A stretch of 8,670 nucleotides of DNA, taken from the NCBI GenBank assembly GCA_024404065.1, contig JAKSQR010000058.1:1-8670 (forward strand), written 5' to 3'. Shown piece by piece: positions 1 through 5,001 of this stretch. The notes beneath the pieces are model-generated. The model was not told the DNA's origin. It saw nothing but the letters and a program-made list of their open reading frames with translations, and searched no databases. A program made the position numbers and the translations under genes. Source of the DNA: Clostridia bacterium (GTDB lineage: Bacteria; Bacillota; Clostridia; Oscillospirales; Acutalibacteraceae). The first letter of the stretch is position 1. Each line of letters begins with the position of its first letter.

Positions 1-590
1 GTCATACCAAGGTCGGTAATAAAGCCTGTGCCATTAGGTAATATTTTGGCATCGTTAGTCTGCACATGTGTGTGAGTGCCGAATACGGCAGATACTCTGC
101 CATCAAGATACCAGGCAAGAGCCCCTTTCTCTGCAGTAGCCTCTGCGTGAAAATCCACAATATTGATTTTGCAGCTTGTTTCTTTAAGAATTTCGTCAAC
201 CTTATCAAAGGGATTATCACAGTTATCCATATAAACTCTGCCGGAGAGATTTATAATACAGATACTTGTGTAGCCTAAATCTACTACTGAGTAGCCTTTG
301 CCGGGAGCAGAATTATGGAAATTAGCAGGGCGTATAATATCGCTTCTGTCATCCATATATTCATAAAATTCTTTTCGTCTGTAGGTGTGATTACCAAGGG
401 TTATAAAGTCCACACCGCTGTCAAAAAGGTAGTTTGCTGAGTGGGGAGTAATACCGTTGCCCACTGCTGAGTTTTCTCCGTTGGCAATGCAGAAATCAAC
501 ACCCTTAACACGCTTGAGTGCAGGCAGCTTTTCTCTTAAAAATTCACAGCCCTTGTCAGATACCACATCACCAATTGCAAGTATAATCAT
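1..590 (-). CDS. ymdB: YmdB-family metallophosphoesterase, C-terminus cut off by window edge
   Basis: Predicted cytoplasmic metal-dependent phosphoesterase of the YmdB/DR1281 family; the Bacillus member is a 2',3'-cyclic nucleotide phosphodiesterase linked to biofilm and motility switching. The frame is open for 196 codons from the ATG at 590 down to the edge and stops at GM, where the family continues with TGP; about 60-70 residues should lie outside the window. Visible motifs are IGDVV (D8), NGEN (E39, N40), GNHT (N67, H68), RPANF (87-91), DFHAEATAEK (H148) and GTHTHVQT (H173, H175). These match the two-metal ligands and catalytic histidine of the family nearly position for position. The start is fixed by the conserved N-terminus M-I-I-L-A-I-G-D and an AGAAG ribosome binding site just upstream. 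It lies downstream of rny, as in Bacillus, but behind a terminator and its own promoter. The identification is firm; the exact substrate is inferred from the family. Confidence 0.95.
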   Translation of the reverse strand, partial: MIILAIGDVVSDKGCEFLREKLPALKRVKGVDFCIANGENSAVGNGITPHSANYLFDSGVDFITLGNHTYRRKEFYEYMDDRSDIIRPANFHNSAPGKGYSVVDLGYTSICIINLSGRVYMDNCDNPFDKVDEILKETSCKINIVDFHAEATAEKGALAWYLDGRVSAVFGTHTHVQTNDAKILPNGTGFITDLGM

Positions 591-633
591 ATTTTTCTTC
601 TTTCTACGGGCAAAGCCCAAAAGTTACGGCTTT

Positions 634-662
634 ATTTTAAGTTATACCGTCTCAGATGTCAA
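634..662 (-). promoter_or_regulatory. Sigma-A promoter of ymdB
   Basis: On the minus strand there is a perfect -35 TTGACA (657-662), a 17-nt spacer and a -10 TAAAAT (634-639, five of six consensus bases). The predicted start is near 627, giving a leader of about 37 nt that contains a short GGGC-TTT-GCCC hairpin (608-618). The promoter lies immediately beyond the T-run of the rny terminator, so ymdB can be transcribed independently of rny. Confidence 0.8.
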
Positions 663-670
663 GAATATAC

Positions 671-700
671 AATAAAAGAGCGCCAGATTTCTGACGCTCT
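671..700 (-). terminator. Rho-independent terminator of rny
   Basis: Read on the minus strand, AGAGCGTCAG (691-700) pairs with CTGGCGCTCT (677-686) in a 10-bp stem with one G-U pair and an AAAT loop, followed by TTTTATT. It begins 14 nt after the rny stop codon. The plus-strand reading has no comparable T-run, so termination should act only on rny transcripts. Confidence 0.88.
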
Positions 701-714
701 CAATTAGTGTTAAA

Positions 715-2268
715 TTATTTTGCCACACCGAATGCTCTTGTTTCTCTGATAAGGTTAACCTTGATTTCACCGGGATAATCCATAGAGCTTTCAATCTTTT
801 CAGCAATTTCTCTTGCCATAAGAATCATCTTATCATCAGTAACCTTTTCAGGGTTAACAATGATACGAACCTCACGGCCTGCCTGAATAGCAAAGGACTT
901 ATCAACGCCATCAAAGCTTGTTGCAATATTTTCAAGTGCCTCAAGTCTCTTGATGTAGTTCTGAAGGTCTTCTCTTCTTGCACCGGGTCTTGCAGCTGAA
1001 ATAGCATCAGCAGCCTGAATAAGTACGGCAACAGTGCTCTTAGGCTCAACTGTACCATGGTGAGCTTCAATAGCATTGCAGATAAGGTCGTTTTCTTTAT
1101 ATCTCTTTGCATACTCTGTACCGAGTGCAATGTGAGTGCCTTCCATTTCGTGGTCAAGAGCCTTGCCTATATCGTGAAGAAGACCTGCTCTCTTTGCACT
1201 CTTAACATCAGCGCCAAGTTCTGATGCCATAAGACCTGCAATGAATGAAACCTCAAGTGAATGCTTAAGTACATTCTGACCATAGCTTGTACGGTATCTG
1301 AGCTTACCGAGGAGCTTAACGATTTCGGGATGAACTCTGTCAACGCCAGCTTCCATAAGTGCCTGCTCACCAGTCTGCTTAATGGTCTGCTCAACCTCTC
1401 TCTTTGCCTTTTCGTAAAGCTCTTCAATTCTTGCGGGATGGATTCTGCCATCCTGAATAAGCTTTTCAATAGTGATACGTGCAATCTCTCTGCGAACGGG
1501 GTCAAATGAAGAGATTGTAATAACTTCAGGTGTATCGTCAATAATAAGGCTTACACCTGTAATCATTTCAAGTGTACGGACATTTCTGCCCTCTCTGCCG
1601 ATGATTCTGCCCTTCATTTCATCATTGGGAAGGGGAACAACGGATACAGTAGCCTCTGCTGCGTGGTCTGCAGCACAGCGCTGAATTGCGGTAGTAATAA
1701 TTTCTCTTGCAAGGTTATCACAGTCGTCCTTAGTCTGCTGCTCAACCTCCTGAATTCTTACTGCCTTTTCGTGATCAAGCTGATCATCAAGCTGGCTTAT
1801 AATAAGTGCCTTTGCCTGCTCCTGTGAATAACCTGAAATTCTTTCAAGTATATCAAGCTGGCTCTTTTTAAGGGATTCAACCTCTTCCATTTTTGCATCT
1901 GCTGCTTTAAGCTTTTCTTCAAGAATTGCTTCCTTCTTTTCAAGCTTTTCAGTTTTTGCGTCAAGATTGTCTTCCTTCTGTGCGATACGCTTTTCCTGCT
2001 TCTGAACTTCTGCTCTTCTTTCACGAAGCTCTTTTTCAGTTTCGTTACGCTGTTTCTGGATTTCTTCTTTAGCTTCGATAATTGTTTCTTTCTTCTTAGC
2101 TTCTGCAGTATTGAGTGCTTCTGTTAAAATGCGGTCAGCTTCCTTCTCAGCTGAGCCGATAGCAGCCTCTGCAGTTCTCTTTCTATGTGAAATGCCAAGG
2201 AAATAACCTATGATAGCGAAGATTATTGCTCCTATGCCCACACCGATAAGTAATGAGAGAATATCCAA
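715..2268 (-). CDS. rny: Ribonuclease Y (membrane-anchored endoribonuclease)
   Basis: RNase Y starts bulk mRNA decay and processing in Firmicutes by single-strand endonucleolytic cuts, working at the membrane with other degradosome proteins. The 517-residue length is close to the 520 of Bacillus. The order is: one N-terminal membrane helix (about 4-24), a long charged coiled coil (about 30-195), the junction QRCAADHAAEATVSVV, a KH domain with GRIIGREGRN (220-229), and an HD domain with H336, the pair H365-D366 in LLHDIGKA and D421 in QAADAISAARPGAR. The C-terminal DYPGEIKVNLIRETRA segment is also typical. All expected metal-binding residues are present. The start is TTG at 2268, supported by an AAGGAGG site 9 nt upstream and by the membrane helix beginning at once. 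It has its own promoter and terminator and is divergent from thrS. Confidence 0.98.
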   Translation of the reverse strand: MDILSLLIGVGIGAIIFAIIGYFLGISHRKRTAEAAIGSAEKEADRILTEALNTAEAKKKETIIEAKEEIQKQRNETEKELRERRAEVQKQEKRIAQKEDNLDAKTEKLEKKEAILEEKLKAADAKMEEVESLKKSQLDILERISGYSQEQAKALIISQLDDQLDHEKAVRIQEVEQQTKDDCDNLAREIITTAIQRCAADHAAEATVSVVPLPNDEMKGRIIGREGRNVRTLEMITGVSLIIDDTPEVITISSFDPVRREIARITIEKLIQDGRIHPARIEELYEKAKREVEQTIKQTGEQALMEAGVDRVHPEIVKLLGKLRYRTSYGQNVLKHSLEVSFIAGLMASELGADVKSAKRAGLLHDIGKALDHEMEGTHIALGTEYAKRYKENDLICNAIEAHHGTVEPKSTVAVLIQAADAISAARPGARREDLQNYIKRLEALENIATSFDGVDKSFAIQAGREVRIIVNPEKVTDDKMILMAREIAEKIESSMDYPGEIKVNLIRETRAFGVAK

Positions 2269-2277
2269 AGTACCATT

Positions 2278-2284
2278 CCTCCTT
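2278..2284 (-). promoter_or_regulatory. Ribosome binding site that decides the TTG start of rny
   Basis: The minus strand reads AAGGAGG here, and GGAGG ends 9 nt before the TTG at 2268. The only nearby ATG (inside GGAATGG) is out of frame and overlaps the site, so TTG is the supported initiation codon. Confidence 0.85.
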
Positions 2285-2399
2285 TTTCTTAAATTTTGTT
2301 GCGGTTATCCGCCTTATTTCAATGGAAATTAAAAGATCTTAATGGCATATATCAGTCAGCAACTATGGTGCTGACCTACTTGGCACATAATACACCATT
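2285..2399 (-). promoter_or_regulatory. Structured 5' leader of rny mRNA (predicted)
   Basis: From a predicted start near 2399 the RNA would begin AAUGGUGUAU (2390-2399), which can pair continuously with AUAUGCCAUU (2341-2350): ten pairs including two adjacent G-U/U-G wobbles. Inside lies a perfect 7-bp hairpin, GUCAGCA/UGCUGAC (2369-2375 with 2355-2361), with a 7-nt loop. A third small hairpin, GCGG-AUAA-CCGC (2301-2312), sits about 17 nt upstream of the ribosome binding site. The structure does not match a riboswitch class I recognise. Its role is unknown; control of rny stability or translation is an inference only. Confidence 0.5.
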
Positions 2400-2405
2400 A
2401 TGGAT

Positions 2406-2434
2406 ATAATAATCTTTCTATATATATATGTCAA
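2406..2434 (-). promoter_or_regulatory. Sigma-A promoter of rny
   Basis: On the minus strand a perfect -35 TTGACA (2429-2434) is followed by a 17-nt spacer containing an alternating TA run and a -10 TATTAT (2406-2411, five of six). The predicted start is near 2399, about 130 nt before the rny start codon. It is back-to-back with the thrS promoter, the two -35 boxes being about 113 bp apart. Confidence 0.8.
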
Positions 2435-2469
2435 GAATAAATTTACCATAATACACAATATATAGTTGA

Positions 2470-2494
2470 TAAACCCTTGAAATACTGTGGTTTA
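2470..2494. repeat. Small inverted repeat between the rny and thrS promoters
   Basis: TAAACC (2470-2475) and GGTTTA (2489-2494) form a 6-bp inverted repeat with a 13-nt gap in the AT-rich stretch separating the divergent promoters. It could be a weak operator, but an arm of this length may occur by chance. The rest of 2435-2547 shows no gene and nothing else I recognise. Confidence 0.2.
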
Positions 2495-2547
2495 GCACAA
2501 AAAATTACAATTTTATTACAAACGGCAATATGTAGCTCAAAAAATGG

Positions 2548-2575
2548 TTGACATAAATATTTAAGAGTGTATAAT
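2548..2575 (+). promoter_or_regulatory. Sigma-A promoter of the thrS T-box transcript
   Basis: Perfect -35 TTGACA (2548-2553) and perfect -10 TATAAT (2570-2575) are separated by 16 nt. The expected start near 2582 lies just upstream of T-box stem I. A strong constitutive promoter fits the T-box arrangement, where control is exerted by premature termination in the leader. Confidence 0.9.
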
Positions 2576-2590
2576 TGCTTATATCAAATC

Positions 2591-2829
2591 GTTGAAGCAG
2601 AAGTGTACTGCACATAAATTACTTCAGAGAGCCCTGTGGTTGCTGTGAGCAGGGTAGTAGTTTGCAATTACACCACCACTGCGGAGAGCCTGTGAAATAA
2701 GCAGGACGTAAAGCTGCGTTAAAGCGTTAAAGAGAGCTGATTTTTATAAATCAGAACACGGGTGGAACCGTGGAGTTTTGTATAACTTCACCCTGTGCAG
2801 ATTTTACTGCATAGGGTGTTTTTGTTTTG
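2591..2829 (+). promoter_or_regulatory. Threonine T-box leader controlling thrS
   Basis: T-box leaders bind uncharged tRNA and allow read-through into the synthetase gene when the amino acid is scarce. Stem I shows a lower helix GCAG/CTGC (2597-2600 with 2679-2682), an upper helix AAATTACT/AGTAGTTT (2616-2623 with 2656-2663), an AGAGA bulge region, and a distal stem CCCTG/CAGGG (2632-2636 with 2650-2654) capped by the typical GGTTGCTGTGAG segment. The specifier strand holds ACCACCACT (2672-2680), three consecutive threonine codons. Stem III is CTGATTT/AAATCAG (2737-2754). The antiterminator pairs CACGGG (2757-2762) with CCTGTG (2792-2797) and GTGGAGTT (2770-2777) with AACTTCAC (2784-2791) around the TGGAACC bulge (2763-2769). 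TGGA suits a tRNA ending UCCA, as expected for tRNA-Thr with discriminator U. The exact specifier triplet within the ACC run is not settled by eye. Confidence 0.95.
2789..2829 (+). terminator. Leader (attenuator) terminator of the thrS T-box
   Basis: CACCCTGTGCAG (2789-2800) pairs with CTGCATAGGGTG (2807-2818) in a 12-bp stem with one wobble and an ATTTTA loop, followed by TTTTTGTTTTG. Its 5' arm shares bases 2789-2797 with the 3' arm of the antiterminator, so the two folds exclude each other, which is the regulatory switch. Confidence 0.93.
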
Positions 2830-2860
2830 TAAATTATCCCTAAGAAAGGACGAAAATATT

Positions 2861-4804
2861 ATGATTAAAGTTACACTCAGAGATGATGTAAGAGAGTTTG
2901 AAGCAGGCGTAAATGCCTATGATGTTGCAAAGAGCATCAGCGATGGTCTTGCAAGGGCAGCATGCGTATGCAAAATCAACGGTGAGGTTAAGGATTTAAG
3001 AACAGTTCTTAATGAGGATTGCACTCTTGAAATTCTCACATTCGCAGACGAAGAGGGCAAAAAGACCTATCGTCACACCGCATCTCACATTCTTGCACAG
3101 GCAGTTAAAAGACTTTACCCCGAGGCAAAGCTTGCTATCGGTCCCGCTATTGATAACGGCTTCTACTATGACTTTGATATTCCCACTCCATTCAGCCCTG
3201 AAGATTTAGAAAAAATCGAAGCTGAAATGAAGAAAATTGTAAAAGAAAATCTTAAGCTTGAGTATTTTGAGATGACCCCTGAAGAGGCTATTAAGTTCTA
3301 TGAGGAAAAGGGCGAAATCTACAAGGTTGAGCTTATTAAAGAGCACGCTGATAACGGCGAAAACATTTCATTCTACAAGCAGGGCGAATTTACTGAGCTT
3401 TGCGCAGGACCTCACCTTGGCTCTACCGGCAAAATCAAGGCATTCAAGCTTCTTTCCTGTACAGGCGCTTACTGGCGTGGCAGCGAAAAGAATAAGATGC
3501 TTCAGAGAGTTTATGCAACTGCTTTTGATAAGAAGGAAGACCTTAACGCTTATATAGAAGCACAGGAAGAAGCAAAGAAGAGAGACCACAATAAGCTTGG
3601 CAGAGAGCTTGAGCTCTTTACAACTGCTGATATTATCGGTCAGGGTCTTCCCATCCTTCTTCCCAAGGGCGCAAGAATTATCCAGACTCTTCAGAGATTT
3701 GTTGAGGATACAGAGCAGTCACTTGGTTGGCAGCTTACAAAGACTCCTCTTATGGCAAAGAGCGACCTTTACAAGCTTTCAGGTCACTGGGACCACTATC
3801 AGGATGGTATGTTTGTACTTGGTGATGAGGAGAAGGACGATGAAGTATTTGCACTTCGTCCCATGACCTGCCCATTCCAGTATCAGGCATATCTTAACAG
3901 AGCAAGAAGCTACAGAGACCTTCCCATGCGCCTTAACGAAACCTCAACTCTTTTCAGAAATGAAGCTTCAGGCGAAATGCACGGTCTTATCAGAGTACGT
4001 CAGTTTACTATTTCAGAGGGTCACCTTATGTGTACTCCTGACCAGCTTGAGCAGGAGTTTAAGGGCTGCCTTGAATTAGCTATCTATATGCTTAAAACAC
4101 TTGGCCTTTATGAGGATGTTTCCTACCGTTTCTCACAGTGGGACCCCGACGACAGAGCTAAGTATATCGGCACAGAGGAGCAGTGGGATGAGGCTCAGGG
4201 CATAATGGAAAAAATCCTTGATAACCTTGAGATTCCTTATAAAATCGGTATTGGCGAAGCTGCTTTCTATGGTCCTAAGCTTGATATTCAGATTAAGAAT
4301 GTTTTTGGTAAGGAAGATACCCTTATCACAATTCAGATTGACCAGATGCTTGCTGAAAAATTCGGTATGGAATATGTAGCAGCAGATGGCACAAAGAAGA
4401 ACCCCTACATCATTCACAGAACATCCCTCGGCTGCTATGAGAGAACACTTGCCCTTCTTATTGAAAAGTATGCAGGCGCATTCCCACTCTGGCTTGCTCC
4501 TGAGCAGATCAGAGTTATGCCTATTGCTGACCGTCATCAGGACGCTTCTTATGCAGTTATGCAGGCTCTCAAGGATGCAGGTATTGTAAGAGTAGAGGTT
4601 GACTCAAGAAGTGAAAAGCTGGGCTACAAGCTTCGTGAAGCACAGCTTCAGAAGGTTCCCTATATGCTTGTTATCGGTGATAAGGAAGCAGAAGAGGGCA
4701 CAGTATCTGTACGCCGCAGAGGTGAGGGCGATATCGGCTCTATGCCTGTTGCAGATTTCATTGCTCTTGCAAAGGCAGATATTGACTCAAAGAAAATCTG
4801 GTAA
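2861..4804 (+). CDS. thrS: Threonyl-tRNA synthetase (class II)
   Basis: Cytoplasmic enzyme that attaches threonine to tRNA-Thr using ATP. The start chosen is ATG 2861, giving 647 residues; an AAAGGA site ends 10 nt upstream. The frame stays open upstream to a GTG at 2795, but that lies inside the leader terminator and is not a credible start. Domains: N-terminal TGS (about 1-62); editing domain with H72 and H76 (RHTASH) and C181/H185 (ELCAGPH), which clears Ser-tRNA; catalytic core (about 245-540) with zinc ligands C337 (RPMTCPF), H388 and H519, motif 2 around RLNETSTLFRNE (358-369) and motif 3 around LGCYERTLALL (523-533); C-terminal anticodon-binding domain (about 546-647). Length fits bacterial ThrRS. 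One oddity is ISEGH (384-388) where most bacterial enzymes have QDDAH. The gene is monocistronic: T-box leader in front, terminator behind. Confidence 0.98.
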   Translation: MIKVTLRDDVREFEAGVNAYDVAKSISDGLARAACVCKINGEVKDLRTVLNEDCTLEILTFADEEGKKTYRHTASHILAQAVKRLYPEAKLAIGPAIDNGFYYDFDIPTPFSPEDLEKIEAEMKKIVKENLKLEYFEMTPEEAIKFYEEKGEIYKVELIKEHADNGENISFYKQGEFTELCAGPHLGSTGKIKAFKLLSCTGAYWRGSEKNKMLQRVYATAFDKKEDLNAYIEAQEEAKKRDHNKLGRELELFTTADIIGQGLPILLPKGARIIQTLQRFVEDTEQSLGWQLTKTPLMAKSDLYKLSGHWDHYQDGMFVLGDEEKDDEVFALRPMTCPFQYQAYLNRARSYRDLPMRLNETSTLFRNEASGEMHGLIRVRQFTISEGHLMCTPDQLEQEFKGCLELAIYMLKTLGLYEDVSYRFSQWDPDDRAKYIGTEEQWDEAQGIMEKILDNLEIPYKIGIGEAAFYGPKLDIQIKNVFGKEDTLITIQIDQMLAEKFGMEYVAADGTKKNPYIIHRTSLGCYERTLALLIEKYAGAFPLWLAPEQIRVMPIADRHQDASYAVMQALKDAGIVRVEVDSRSEKLGYKLREAQLQKVPYMLVIGDKEAEEGTVSVRRRGEGDIGSMPVADFIALAKADIDSKKIW

Positions 4805-4812
4805 ATATTTAT

Positions 4813-4842
4813 GGAGTGCTGTTAAAACGGCACTCCTTTTTT
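4813..4842 (+). terminator. Rho-independent terminator of thrS
   Basis: GGAGTGCTGT (4813-4822) pairs with ACGGCACTCC (4827-4836) in a 10-bp stem with one wobble and a TAAA loop, followed by six T. It starts 8 nt after the thrS stop codon and separates thrS from nifJ. Confidence 0.93.
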
Positions 4843-4868
4843 ATTGCTAAGCCCCACAGATTCAGGTG

Positions 4869-4922
4869 TACAAATTGTATAAAAACCAATACTGTGATTT
4901 TATTCCAATTTTAGCAATTTTA
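4869..4922. repeat. Short repeats upstream of the nifJ promoter (possible operator)
   Basis: TACAA-A-TTGTA (4869-4879) is a perfect 5-bp inverted repeat around one base. CAATTTTA occurs twice, 9 bp apart, at 4906-4913 and 4915-4922, just ahead of the -35 box. Neither matches the Rex half-site pattern TTGTTAA-N4-TTAACAA often associated with fermentation genes. They may be regulator sites or chance in AT-rich DNA. Confidence 0.25.
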
Positions 4923-4925
4923 TTG

Positions 4926-4954
4926 TTTACAAATCATATTATTAGTATTATAAT
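4926..4954 (+). promoter_or_regulatory. Sigma-A promoter of nifJ
   Basis: The -35 TTTACA (4926-4931, five of six) is followed by a 17-nt spacer and a perfect -10 TATAAT (4949-4954). The predicted start near 4961 leaves a short leader of about 40 nt. It sits downstream of the thrS terminator, so nifJ should be transcribed on its own. Confidence 0.82.
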
Positions 4955-5001
4955 AACTGATGGTAATTTTTACTCTAAAAATCATTTAGGAGGAATATTC
5001 T

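Noticed and set aside
66..278. Plus-strand 70-codon open frame at the window start, and another at 457-675
   Set aside because: The first is antisense to ymdB and the second runs across the ymdB start and promoter; neither has a credible ribosome binding site or protein-like composition, while the minus-strand frame matches YmdB motif by motif.
2795..2860. A 22-codon N-terminal extension of ThrRS starting at GTG 2795
   Set aside because: It lies within the T-box terminator hairpin and T-run, has no ribosome binding site, and is unlike the family's N-terminus; ATG 2861 with AAAGGA upstream starts exactly at the TGS domain.
4926..4940. Rex-type redox operator overlapping the nifJ -35 box (TTGTTTACAA)
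   Set aside because: The half-sites are 4 bp with a 2-bp gap, not the longer spaced palindrome of Rex; the resemblance comes mainly from the -35 sequence.
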